From Capniomyces stellatus (Eukaryota; Kickxellomycota; Harpellomycetes; Harpellales; Legeriomycetaceae), in NCBI GenBank assembly GCA_001661515.1, contig LUVW01000024.1:62001-126000 (forward strand): a DNA stretch of 64,000 nt, written 5' to 3'. Position 1 is the first letter of the stretch, and every line of letters begins with the position of its first letter. Made by a program: the position numbers and the translations under genes. Shown here piece by piece: positions 47,803 through 58,718 of this stretch. Under the pieces are notes generated by a model that was not told where the DNA came from, did not search any database, and saw nothing but the letters and a program-made list of their open reading frames with translations.

Positions 47803-50636
47803 TCACACACCCACAAGTTTTGTGTTGACGGGGTGTTTGACAATCATATACAGCGTATACATCTTTTGGCCGCCGGGCTCAATCGCTACCAGCCACTCTG
47901 ATACCGAATCGTCATTGTTTGCATCTCGTATTTTAGTTATAGAACTGTCAAGCGATTCCAGCCCAAGCAAATTGTTAAAGGAATTTGACTGCCCAACCAT
48001 TTTCATGCTTGTCTCGACCTGCATATCGCTTCCCAGCAGCGTTGGTTTCCCAAAGTGTATAGTCAGATTCACTCTGGTTGTGGTTACGTTTTTGAAAATC
48101 AGTGGGTATGTAACCTCTTTTGTTAGAACCGTCGATTTCATCCAGCTTACCAACGACGTTACGTTTGGCTCGGGGTTTGCCATCACCACGCTGTTGTCTG
48201 GCCCAAGATTTATGTCAAAGCTTTCGTTTGGCTTGATCAGCTTTTTGGAAAAATACAGTACCAATATGATGGTTATAATAAATAGTTGTCAATACAAGTT
48301 ATTCCCTCCCCCCCCTCTTACTTTGGGCCGGATTGTGCATACAACACCCACTATATGTATATATATCAATAGATAAATTTTTCCAACTGCTAGGTTTAGT
48401 TTTAGCTTACCGACAGCCTTCCTGAAGATGTGTAGGTATTGTTTACGTATGCTTGATATCTCCCTGGAATAAAAGTAATATTTGTGTTGTTCTGACTTTT
48501 GACCTATCGGTGTTAGTTGAGCAGCCGCAATATATATGTTATTTTCATTGCCGACAGATATAAAAGTGTTGGAATCAAAAATAACAAAGATTCGGTATGT
48601 TTTTATATCATATCATTACCCTTAAGAATATTGTGGACAGAGCTTGAGGAAATGCTGTATGCGATAGATGCGAGTCGAATTCCTTAACGCTGACTGCATG
48701 CAGTTTACAATTTTGTCATTTTCAATAAGATTGTTTTTTTTTTTTTTTTTTTTTNNNNNNNNNNNNNTTTTTTTTTTTTTTTTTTTTGAAAAGATTAAAC
48801 AAAAATTAAACACATACACACATAATTTAAATATGGGCCCTGTTATTCAAGTGGAGAGTTTCAAAGTTTACAAGTTTAATATTTAATCAGAGGGAAAAAA
48901 AAGAAAAGAAAAAGTACCTTCTACTCTATGAGGCCGGTTGTTTGGCAGTATAGCTCGCATTTTGCCAACCACAAACACTTGATTCGCGCCTCTAAACTCT
49001 CTTCCGTCTTTTTTAGCCTTACTGCATCTGCTGTCGTTGTTTGTTTTTAGAATTTTGGCAAAGTCCGGGACTTCAAGAGTTAAATCTTGACGGGTTTTTG
49101 TTTCGATTATTCTTGTATGCTGTTTAATTGGACCATTGTCATTATTTTCAGGCTCGCTGCTAGAGTACGAGTCATCGTTGATACCTTCGACTGTGTCGAC
49201 GTTGGTAGTGTCTATTTGCCAAGCGTCTATTTTGGGAAACCTGAATTGATTCCGCAGTCCCTTTGATGTTACAAGGCTAATCATCGAATCCTCCCAGCTT
49301 TCGCCAGTGCCTTGATATATATCTCCTCCATAAAAAATCTGAAAGGTCTGCTGAAACTTGTCAACGCGAATATCATAAATCGGGACCCATTTCGCCGCTG
49401 AAACTCCTATCCAGTTGGCCATAAACAATACCATAGTCAGACAGCTATTATACCAGACACACTAACGGTTCTTTGGCAAAATATAGCACAGTTAATCACT
49501 TACCATAGTTGACATTGATGTCAATTGTTTCATCGTACTTGGAGTCAATTATAAAGGATACCACTGTACAATTGCTTTTAACAAACAAAGAGCACTCGTA
49601 GTTCCCCTCGTATTCTCGTATCAGATACTTGAGCTTTCGGATCAGGGTTTCCTGTTCGTTCATTTTCTTTTCTAGTAAGGCTGACTGGTCAGCATAGTAC
49701 TGCAAAATCCTTTCAAACTTTTGCGTTGCCCCTTCTTGCTGCATTGCCATCAGAACAAATGCCGGATTTCCTGCAAAGCTCTTTTCGCCCCCGGTTTCTG
49801 TTCCAGGGAGAAATGTTGCATCCAGCATTAGCCTCTTTTTCTCCAACACCACCATTCCTATCTCTGCTCTTCTCAGCTCCTCTCTCAGCCTTGATTCTTC
49901 AGACTCCTCTGGGGTCAGGTTGACATACTCCCCATCAATGTCGTCACCTCTGGCTATATCAATTGGCATTTTCTTTATGCTTATATCGTATATCGGTGTA
50001 TTTAAAGGCGCGTTAAGCCTACACAACATAAAATATACGACATAAGATATACATAACAGGATTTGCGGCATAAAATATACGACATAAGATACACATAGCA
50101 AGGTTTGAGGCATAATTTATAAAGCAAAATGTATAATGTAGATATGTGTGTCGTTATTGGTAAAGTTGGTGACGCGTGCTGTCGTTTGGGATCAAGTTTT
50201 TACTTTACCAATAACAAACAAAAAACTACCCCAAGGTTATTTCAACATGCACACACAAGGCGTTACTTTTCCAACTAGTATGTGCACCTGTACGGTTTTA
50301 CTCTTATATTTTAGTAATAAAAAAATATCGAGCTGTTTATTACCTAAAGTTTTCGCTAATTAAAATGGCCGGCATATACTTTAGTTCTATTTTGTTGATC
50401 CCCTCTTTCAGCCTTATATTGTTTATTTTTTTGCTCACTTCGGCATGGCTCAGAAACACAACCACATTTTCCACTTTGTACTTTTTTGTGTTCACTTTTA
50501 TACTATTGACTTCTTTCTTTTTATAGTTTTCGTACTCTTTTACATCAAAGTTTTTAAAATCCACTTCTGTTGGAATTCTATCGCTGTCGTATTCAGGGTA
50601 ATCACACTCCTCGAATTTGAAGTTTTCGTTGTTCAT
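47803..50636 (-). CDS. DUF4140/DUF4139 protein (mucoidy inhibitor A-like)
   Basis: CDS complement(join(47803..48240,48411..48503,48620..48693,48918..49406,49504..50018,50344..50636)), 633 residues. Exon 1 carries the DUF4140 N-terminal strand set (VENVVVFLSHAEVSKKI, then INKIELKYMPAILISENFR). A helical/coiled-coil linker follows (EESRLREELRRAEIG and QTLIRKLKYLIREYEG). DUF4139 begins with GVSAAKWVPIYDIRVD, then FYGGDIYQGTGESWEDSMISL, NNRPHRVEVSVKEF, NITFIPGRYQAYVNNTY and ends in NITIHFGK-like strands near EWLVAIEPGGQ. The family is found in bacteria and fungi; its biochemical role is not established. The start ATG at 50636 is the first in the frame. Intron 3 spans an N gap (48755-48767), so its length is unknown. 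Intron 1 contains an unusual in-frame repeat described separately. Confidence 0.85.
48755..48767. other. Assembly gap in poly-T
   Basis: Thirteen Ns flanked on both sides by T-homopolymer. It lies in intron 3 of the MuiA-like gene, so coding sequence is unaffected. Confidence 0.95.
50027..50110. repeat. 42-bp tandem duplication in intron 1 of the MuiA-like gene
   Basis: Two adjacent 42-base units (50027-50068 and 50069-50110) differ at about six positions. On the minus strand each encodes MPQ(T/I)LLC(V/I)SYVVYF in the frame of exon 2, without stops. Confidence 0.88.
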
Positions 50637-51999
50637 TGTCAAGTTGTATTTTATGTTTAGCTGCTTTTAGTGAGAATTCGCGTTTTTTACTCTTGCCGTT
50701 CTAATACATTTCTTTTCTAGGCTTCTGGTATACTTACAAGCAAACATAAACTTGGGTAAAGTGTTTACAGTTCGAAATTCTGTTTGTTTATACACAATAT
50801 TGCTCTACCTGCTGAATTATAAATTTACTTGTAAGCCTACCCAGCTTTTGTTTATTTAGGCGTTTTTCTTTTTTGAAACTACAAACACTAGAAACTTTAT
50901 TTCTATTATAATATACTTGTTGATGTTATAATATATGTTGTAGTTGGCGTTGTATTGCTGTGCTGAGAGCTACTTGGCGAGTTTATGCATTATTATTTTT
51001 TGGGTAAGTTATAAAGTTTAATTAATCCTATATAAACCAGATTGATTCTATTTGCAAACAAATTGTATGCAGTCAATGAGGACTTGCTATTAGCTATCAA
51101 ATTGAAGGATATTAAATTAAAGTAAACAGCACCCGTTTATTGGGGTTTCAAATTGCTGACTTTATTCGTTGAATTTGGGTTATTTTTCTCTAGCAATATT
51201 GGAACTCAAGGTGTAAGTTTTTTTTATGCGGAGTTTATAAACAATGTTAATATACAATAGTCAAATACCTTTATTTCATGCTTCAGTCACAGTATCACCT
51301 TCTTTATAGTTCCATACCCCGACAGCTTGTTGATACTAGTATTCAAAAAAATGTGTTGGGTTGGATTTAGGTGCTAATCACCGTTGGCCTTAGTACTATT
51401 GACGATATAGACATCATGTATCTGTATAATGTATAGTATTTTTGAGTGCTGGTCGTTGCCGCTTGAGCACGATGCAGATGGTTATACAAGATATATCGAG
51501 CATTTCTTGTAAAAATAGATGTGGATCAATCGACTTGTTCAACCAAACAGTAAGCTAAGTCCAACCCTTTTTTTTGCTATAAAATCAACAAAAGTAAAGC
51601 CCAATTTAAATTAAATCTGAAAATCGAACAAGCAAATTAAAAAAGGAATTTGAAATGTAAATGTAGAAAGAAGAAAAAAAAAGACAAGTAAACAAAAATA
51701 ATTTACGAATTTCTTTGATTTTTAGCCGCGTTAAAGCAAAAAAAAAAAAGGCTAATGAAATAAATAGTCAAGTTTTCAATGTAAAGAATAAATAAAATAA
51801 AAAACAAGCGCAACCGTATAATAATCAGCATTCTAGGTATTGTATTCTAAACCCCAGCTGGAGAGAGAGAGAGAGAAATAGGCAGCGGTGATAATAGTTT
51901 TAATTTTAATTTATTTTGCTTGTGATTGAAAAGACATAAAGACTAGAAGGGCAATAGGAGCAACAAATAATCGGAAGAAATCAAATATAAAAAATCAAG
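50637..51999. other. 1.4-kb divergent promoter region
   Basis: Shared by the MuiA-like gene (minus) and the snRNP gene (plus). A-rich from about 51590, with a (GA)n tract at 51861-51877. No gene recognised. Confidence 0.55.
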
Positions 52000-52967
52000 A
52001 TGGCTTCAATACCGCCTAATCAGACGCTTCACTTTGGGAATTTAAACAGCAAAACGAACAAACTCGAGTTACGCTCATCGCTTTACAGTCTCTGTATTAG
52101 TTATGGACGCATTTTAGACTTGATTTTGCCAAAAACCAAAAATATGAGGGGACAGGCATTTGTTGTTTTTAGAGATATAGCAAGCGCTACGATTGCTAAA
52201 AGACAATTAGATGGATTCAACTTTTATGATCGTCCTTTATCGGTCAACTATTCTCTGAGCAAATCCGATGCGATTTCAAGAATCGATGGTACATTCGATG
52301 GAGTAACCAACATAAGACGTGAGAGACTTACAGCGGCGGAGCGAATGGCAAGGTTAGGATTTGCGCCCAAGATTAATGGCGATAAAGACAATCAAGATAG
52401 CAATAAGGTAGAGGTTGGAGACAAGCGACGCGGTGGTAGCAGCGGAGGGGAATCGGAGGAGGATAGCGATGAGGACATGGAAGAGAGCAGCAAGAAGAAG
52501 ATAAAAAGATCAAGCAATGAAAGCGACGAATCTTTAGATGAATCAGAGGGCGATGCAGCTGAGATCTCAGAAGACGAAAATGTGAGAGAGGATAACTTGC
52601 AAGGTGCGTGTCGTTTATATGTATGAATTTATGTTTATGGCTTACTGAGTTAAACACAGTTGTTCGTTTAGTCCAGCTCAAAGTGTGGCCAACTAATCAG
52701 ATATTCTGCTTTGTTTATGTGTAAAAACATATAGAACACAACATTTTGTTTTTAGAGAATTTGCCGGCAGAAATGACAACAGATATGCTTGCTGCCCTGT
52801 TTGAGCAGTACCCAGGGTTTAAGGAGGTCAGAAGAGTCCCTGGAAAGCCGAGCCTGGCATTTGTTGATTATGAGACTGCCCAGTATGCCATAGATGCTAG
52901 GGATATCTTGAACGGATTTAAAGTAACTCAGAATAAGGCGATGAAAATAACTTTTGCACAACGCTAA
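52000..52967 (+). CDS. U1A/U2B''-type spliceosomal RNA-binding protein (two RRMs)
   Basis: CDS join(52000..52603,52735..52967), 278 residues (human U1A 282, U2B'' 225). RRM1 is at about 8-88 with RNP2 LHFGNLN and RNP1 RGQAFVVF at 50-57, followed by the family's SKSDAI segment. RRM2 starts HNILFLENLPAEMT (about 203) and has RNP1-like KPSLAFVDY at 239-247. Choosing the acceptor at 52734 rather than 52756 restores the canonical RRM2 strand NILFLENLP. The linker is highly acidic/serine-rich (about 148-200) with a KKKIKR patch that could serve as nuclear signal. Family knowledge: such proteins bind stem-loop II of U1 or stem-loop IV of U2 snRNA. Which of the two, or both, cannot be decided here. 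Confidence 0.93.
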
Positions 52968-53365
52968 GCCTTTGACTTGTGTAATGGACAGTTAGTCAGG
53001 CACAGTGCACGATGTGCGGTTGATCTGTTATTTTTATTACAAATATTAGAAAGTACAAGTATATACTTAAACCCATCAACCTTTACTAAATCTTATTATA
53101 TATTATTCGCAACCAAAATAAAGCTATTATCAAATTTGTTTATTGATTTCTATAAAAAAATAAAAACTTTACAAGCCCATCTATACATGACCAAAATTAT
53201 ACAGGCGTATATCACCGACTAAAGTTTAAAAGTTGGTTGAATATGCCAAAAATACTAATGGTCAAAAGTCGTTCCAACTTTTCAATTAAGAAAAAAAAAA
53301 GGTTGTTCCAAATGGTCAAAAGAATAACAGCTCTACGAACTTGTTTTATTTCCCCCCGGGAAACT
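52968..53365. other. Convergent intergenic region
   Basis: Between the snRNP stop and the UBE3D-like stop. AT-rich, no gene seen. Confidence 0.55.
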
Positions 53366-55021
53366 CTATGGAAAAATATGCGAGATTGTCAGCTTGTCCA
53401 TTTTGCGAATTGGTGCAGGCAGTCTCATGCTATTTTCAGTCAGCAAGTGTTTCAATGCCTCGATGTCATCATTGTATATGTGCAGATATTCCGCGTCAAA
53501 CTTGACTTTCCAATCCTCCAACAAACTTGCTTGCGACTCAGCCGCCTGTTCTGGCAAACTATCTTTGGAGTCAATGTAGTAAACAACCTTGATTCCGTTT
53601 TCAAATGATTCCAATACAGTTGCATCGTTTTTATTGTTAAAAGTGCGTATTCCCCAACCAGTAACCCATATCAGAATTTCAGGTTGGTTTAGATGTATAT
53701 CCTCGATTATAAAGTGGTATGATGCATGGGCAGACACGCGTTGCAGGATATCTTGAATAAGAATTTCGGCAAAGCTTTTTTTGATATTTATTGTCGCAAC
53801 ATCTTGTGATTCGCCCCCAAACAGTTCAAACGTAACCTTGTGTTGCAATAGCTGCAGTATAACCTGGCTGACTCCCTGCTCTTTATCTTCGATATCCAGA
53901 TGTAGCCATTCGCCTAGCTTTGCATCACAGCCACTGCATCTGGCCAAATCAATCTCCTACACATAAAACATAATCATTGTGTACTTTTAGCTCTGTTTAT
54001 AAATTATAGTTTGTTGGTAGGCGTAAAGTTTTACAATTGTTAAAAGAAATCCAACCTTGTTTGTCAAACTTATAATCTCAGACTTAACCGCCGATTCTAG
54101 TATCGAGCTTTTACTAACAAAAACCTGTGTGTCGCCAACTTTAATGGTATGCAAGTAGCCGCTTTTAATGGAAAAATCAACCATTCTCTTTGCTGAAGCG
54201 GCTTTTTCATTTGAATCTTTGTCTTTTTCGCCTTCTTTACCGCCGACTACTGAAGTATTGGTATTTTCAGAAGCACCTGTACTTGTTTCCAAATTATCAA
54301 AGTTTCTGAATATACTCATTTTCTCTAAATTCATTCGAAACTTTTCTCCCTCTGGGTGGCAAACCCAATAGTCAACCATTTCAGACCAATACTCGGTGGG
54401 CAGGTCCAAAACGTTCCACAGCTTTAGTTTAGGGTTTGCTGTTTTATTGGTCTCAATCAACTCCTCAATACGCGTCAGCTGTTTGTCACAGCTTCTACAT
54501 TTTACAAGGCGCATGTTCTCCAAGCAAGACTTACCTAGCTTGTTGGTTTCTTCAAGCAGCATTGTAGTCAGCTCTGTTATCCTCTTAGGAGCAGCTTTGC
54601 TTTTACTTTTTTCACAAAACCCGCCCTGGCTCTTGCCATATCCACCATTACCAATTGTCGTCTCTTTAACTCCATTCAAAGTTTGGGACCCATCTTTAAT
54701 CGGCAAACGTGCTTTGAATTCAACTACTTTCATCCTAACTCTGAGAAGCTCGTTGTTGCTATCAGGCTGTATTGAAATTTGTGTTTGATTTGGATCTATT
54801 ATTGCTGGTAGACTAATTTCCTCCGCCCAAACGGCCTCGTCCACCACCTTTATTCCTACTTTGAGTCCTTCATTGCTCTGTTCAAACACCAGATCGCTTA
54901 ACCTTTGAGCTACCTTTGCTGGCAAAGTTATGTATAACTCGATAAGTGACAGATTTGGCAAGGATTCAATGTATAATCGAAGTGTTCCAGTTTCCCCCCA
55001 CAGCTCTTTCGAATCCGCCAT
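53366..55021 (-). CDS. UBE3D: UBE3D-like HECT_2-domain E3 ubiquitin ligase
   Basis: CDS complement(join(53366..53956,54056..55021)), 518 residues (human UBE3D 389). Two cysteine-pair motifs typical of the family are present, CRSCDKQL at about 177-184 and RCSGCDAKLGEW right after the splice junction. Between them is the conserved NVLDLPTEYWSEMVDYWVCH block (UBE3D: LPxxxWxE...WxCH). The C-terminal part (ILIWVTGWGIRTFNN, VVYYIDSKDSLPEQ) matches the HECT-like domain ending. Family knowledge: UBE3D binds E2 UbcH10-type enzymes and cyclin B and stabilises CPSF73 in animals; the fungal role is not established. The extra length is a Gly/Ser/Lys-rich insertion and the variable region about 240-275. 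The donor AAG/GTTGGA is weak, so the junction is the least certain part. Confidence 0.83.
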
Positions 55022-55565
55022 TTGTTATGTACTTGAAATGTGAGCAAACAATAAATAGTAATAATGTTAAAGGAAAAGGAAAAAAAAAAGGATCTTGTAT
55101 TTTAGAACCAAATAAATCCTTGCTTTATGTTTGGTGAATGTATAGAAACGATTCCTCAACTATTTTGCTCTCGTTGCACTTTTTTACAAATTTAGTTAAA
55201 CTTAAAATTTGTCCATTTACAATTATTTTTGTTAACTTTAACTTTTAGCTTTTGAATTTTTATAAAAACCGAATCCCTAGTTAATGCACGATACCTTTAT
55301 TGACTCTGTTTAAAAACAAAGTCGTCGATGCCATTACAATCAAGTTTAGTAACAAATTCATTGAAAGAATTTGCAATATTTAATCACTGTATATCATTCT
55401 TACAATTTTTAAAATAATCGTTCTATGTCTTTCCGGCTATAAAAGTCACTAACAAATAATTTTCTTATTTGCTAGTCATTAACCGATCTCACTCGAGATC
55501 GTCTGTATCTGATGTTATATACATTTTATTGCTAAGTAAAAACTAGAAAGATTCCCTCTTTTTGA
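55022..55565. other. Intergenic, UBE3D upstream region
   Basis: AT-rich, no gene seen; border with the transposon-rich right end. Confidence 0.5.
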
Positions 55566-55785
55566 GTCAAATATCATATCCTTATAACTAACTAAATAAA
55601 TAACTAACTAAATAAATAACTAACTAAATAAATAAAATAACTTAAATAATTAATAATAATAATGAGCACATCCAATCGAACCTCTAAATACTGTTGATAA
55701 AACCACAAGGGGACAAAACTCAACTGTACATAGCTGTTTGATTATATTATCCACTATTACTTTTGGTCGTATTATATATACGACA
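55566..55785 (+). mobile_element. LTR end fragment, related to the copy ending at 60638
   Basis: Begins in a 16-bp tandem (AACTAACTAAATAAAT, three units), then an ACCACAAGGGGACAAAA box and a TATATATACGACA end. The same order (ACTAACTAAA tandem, ACCACGAGGGGCAAAAA, TATATATACAACA) ends the LTR copy at about 60430-60638. It could be the 5' LTR remnant of the element whose pol fragment lies at 58137. Confidence 0.6.
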
Positions 55786-56137
55786 GTCCCCCCCACCAAT
55801 CTTGAGGCTCCGTCTCAACAAGTTGCACTTCTCTAAACTGTTTTAAAGTAGTAGCAATTCTTCGCGTCGTTGTTATGAACCACTATTGTTCATAAGATAT
55901 AATAAGTAGGTGTTTAAGGTTTATTTGTGATAAAGACTAATAAAGTTTGATAGATAAAAACAATTGTTGTTCCGATTGACTTTTCACTAAATTCAATCGT
56001 ACCAGTTTATATACTTTTCCAAGTATATAGACATTGTCATAAAATACTAATATAAATATAATGCAGTTAAGTCTTTGCTCAACTACAATAACTAATAATA
56101 TAACTAATAATATAAACTAATAAGAATAATTAAAATA

Positions 56138-56292
56138 GTTAAACATGTTTACCATACTCAATGTGTGTTGCATGTGTTAACGCGTGTACAAAGTATGAGT
56201 TTGTACATGCGTCAACACATTTAATACACATATAGCATGTTAAACACGTTTAGTTCATAAAACCATATGTTTAATATTCGTTAAACATATGG
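56138..56292. repeat. Foldback palindromes (MITE-like)
   Basis: Stems at 56173-56192 and 56200-56219 pair at 18 of 20 positions around a 7-base loop; outer arms GTTAAACATGTTTAC and GTTAAACACGTTTAG extend the symmetry. A second hairpin follows at 56263-56274/56281-56292 with perfect 12-bp arms (CCATATGTTTAA). No open frame inside. Confidence 0.75.
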
Positions 56293-56304
56293 GATCATTA
56301 CAGT

Positions 56305-56532
56305 TGGTCAGCTCAATCACCAGACATGAATCCGATTGAACACCTCTGGCACCACCTGAAGCTAAAATTGACTGAGTACGATATCAAAGCGACCAGTGTG
56401 CACGAACTATGGAATCGATGCGACAACGAATAGAATAAATTTAATAAGGACATCTGGCAAAAGTATATAGAATCAATGCCGGCTCGAATCAAGGCAGTAC
56501 TCGCTGCAAAAGGGGGGCATACGAGATACTAG
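56305..56532 (+). pseudogene. Tc1/mariner transposase C-terminal remnant
   Basis: The frame reads WSAQSPDMNPIEHLWHHLK, the catalytic-domain block around the third acidic residue of Tc1 transposases, and ends with SMPARIKAVLAAKGGHTRY, the usual Tc1 C-terminus. One internal TAG (56431-56433) interrupts it and the N-terminal two thirds are missing. It is a dead copy. An inverted copy of its terminal sequence (CAAAAATTTTCGAATG, about 56545) follows the stop. Confidence 0.9.
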
Positions 56533-56723
56533 TTTTTTATTTGCAAAAATTTTCGAATGACGATTTTTTACTAATTAGGTCTTAATTATTCAACATGATC
56601 ATTAATACAAAGATTGAACTATGTTTGTGATACTATGTTTAGCCGTCTACATAATGGTGTTTATTTCAACACAATCAGATCAATATTGACAAAGTTACAT
56701 AGTTTTCAAAATTAAAAAAAAAA

Positions 56724-56752
56724 CATTCGAAAAATTTTGCGACCCACTGTAT
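56724..56752. repeat. Terminal inverted repeat of the Tc1-like element
   Basis: CATTCGAAAAATTTTGCGACCCACTGTA next to a TA dinucleotide, with the ACTGTA-type end common in Tc1/mariner TIRs, about 190 bases past the transposase remnant. Confidence 0.65.
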
Positions 56753-57110
56753 AGATGTAAGGATCCAATAAAGCACTTCGATTTAATAGTTAAATAGTTT
56801 TATTAATTTATCAATTCAATTTATAGTTAACAATTCATTACGTAATCCATTAGCTTAAAAGCCTTAGTCCTTTTCAACTTTTATACACTAAGTCTTTTAA
56901 TCTCGTTTACATCTTAGTCAATAAACGATTTCTTATACCATATATCTTTACATATATAGTCACTTCATTATTGAATCATAACAATTTCAGCCAATAAAAA
57001 TTATTGAAACACCAAACTTGGGTTATTTAACAAGCGCCACCTAAAAAACAACTATACCAACAAACAAGCTAATCAATTGATTACTGTGCGTTTGGTTTGG
57101 TTTTGAAAAT

Positions 57111-57149
57111 AAAATTGAAAATTTTGGGACAATTGTGCCGCTCACTGTA
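57111..57149. repeat. TIR of a second, distinct Tc1-like element
   Basis: AAAATTTTGGGACAATTGTG followed by CCGCTCACTGTAGG: same architecture (A/T tract, then CACTGTA) as the TIR at 56724 but a different sequence, so another element family. No transposase is seen beside it. Confidence 0.5.
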
Positions 57150-57745
57150 GGTTAGTTTAAGTTTATAAATTAACATTTATATAGTATTCTGTTAGCTTTT
57201 GTTTAACGCCAAAACTTCTATAAATACTTGACCGTTTTCGCATTTTTGAAAAAAAGGTCAAGTGAAATATTTCTTATTCAATAATAAATAATATTCACTA
57301 TTCCTTGTCCCGTCCACGTTCCTAATAATCATAACATTTATAGCAAATGTATAAATAAATACACTGCTATATTTCGAACACCCTCAATACAGCAGCTATC
57401 ACCTTGATACTTCCCCAGAGTATGCATCTAGCTTCTAGCTATCTTTTAAGCTATCAAGCTCTACACTTTACATAGTATATTATTATTTTACATTATTTGT
57501 ATTCTATTTTATATCTTATTCACATTACATTCTTCATCTACTTTATCTTCATTGATAAAGTATTTAAATGATCGAATCGGGTGTAACTTGATGTCAAGAA
57601 TAGGTAATAATAGAAAATAAGTGCCAATAGGCAAAGTTATAATGGTTTTGAAGTTGGTTATTTAAAGAGAACAGAGACAATTGTTGTCAGATGAGGATTG
57701 TTTTTCCACAACAATCCTCCACTATTTATAGAAAATAGTTCTGAC

Positions 57746-57850
57746 AAAACTAGAACTAAAACTAAGACTAAAACTTAAAACTAAAATTAAAACTAAAATT
57801 AAAACTAAAACTAAAACTATGACTAGACTAAACTAAACTAACTAAAACTA
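57746..57850. repeat. (AAACTA)n hexamer array, degenerate
   Basis: About 16 units of AAACTA with AAATTA, AGACTA and pentamer variants, 300 bases upstream of the gypsy pol fragment. Confidence 0.85.
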
Positions 57851-57857
57851 AATAGTA

Positions 57858-58031
57858 ATATTGCAATTCCGCAGTTCAGAATTGCGTCATACTAAGTGAA
57901 TCATGACGGCGGAATAAATAAAAATAAGTAAAGTAATTAAATCACGCAATTATTAATGAATTAAATCAAGACTAAAATATATTGCAATTCCGCAGTTCGG
58001 AATTGCGTCATACTAAGCGAATCATGACACT
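57858..58031. repeat. Direct repeat of about 50 bp with an internal palindrome
   Basis: Two copies (starting near 57858 and 57980) of a segment containing GCAATTCCGCAGTTC then a GAATTGC arm and TCATACTAAG. Each can fold as GCAATTC/GAATTGC. Spacing is about 122 bases; copies differ at a few positions. Confidence 0.8.
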
Positions 58032-58136
58032 TGATAACACAAATTCGATCAATGTTATTATTCACTCAATAAACATTGTTTAAACATTCTTAACATTACA
58101 ATTCAAACATTCTCAACTCCACATCTTAATATTAGG

Positions 58137-58706
58137 TTGGACCAAGATAACTGGGATGGTTCCATGTGGAAAGCCATGTTAGTGATCAGAAGCATGAGGA
58201 ATAAATCGACCAAGTACTCACCAGCAGAGTTACTTTACGGCACCCAGTTAAATACACCGACAACGTGGACGCCCTCAGGCGAAGTAGAGGAGTTAGAAGA
58301 AGCCATCACGAACCGCATCGAACAAATTGAGAATGCAATACCAGAATTACGAAGCTTAGGCTATAAGAATTTAGTAAAAGCAAAGAATTACGATAAGAAA
58401 AGGTATACTCACGTAGTTAAACAATTCACATTTAAAATAAATGATAGAGTACTTAAGTATGTAGAACAGCTACAAACAAAGTTTGAACCGGTCTGGGAAG
58501 GGCCGTTCACGATCACACGGATACTCGAGAAGGGTACATACATAATAGTGGACGATAGAGGAAACAGAGACCTCGTACACGGGGATCGACTTAAAATGTA
58601 TCACGAAGCGACACAAATGATTCCGGTAGTAAGTAGCGGTAGATTGAGACCCACTCTCAGTAGGTTCAAAAAAGTATTAATGCTTGCCGAGGACGACGAA
58701 GCATAG
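58137..58706 (+). mobile_element. Ty3/gypsy-type integrase C-terminal fragment
   Basis: A 189-codon open frame without an own start. It contains KSTKYSPAELLYG, the end of the integrase core domain, then a Lys-rich helical linker and the C-terminal GPFTITRILEKGTYII module found in retroelement integrases. Upstream pol domains are missing. It ends at a TAG at 58704-58706, followed within 12 bases by a GGGGGT polypurine-like tract and an LTR start. The open frame is intact, but the element is 5'-truncated and not autonomous. Confidence 0.88.
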
Positions 58707-58710
58707 TTGC

Positions 58711-58718
58711 TGGGGGTC
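58711..58718 (+). other. Polypurine tract candidate
   Basis: TGGGGGTC lies between the integrase stop and the TGTCATATG that begins three LTR-like copies; position and composition fit a plus-strand primer tract. Confidence 0.5.

Noticed and set aside
48505..48600. Open stretch reading SNTFISVGNENN as an extra exon of the MuiA-like gene
   Set aside because: No AG acceptor exists in front of it on the minus strand, whereas joining 48620 to 48503 keeps phase and yields the expected FLRVKSQNNTNITFIPGRYQ sequence.
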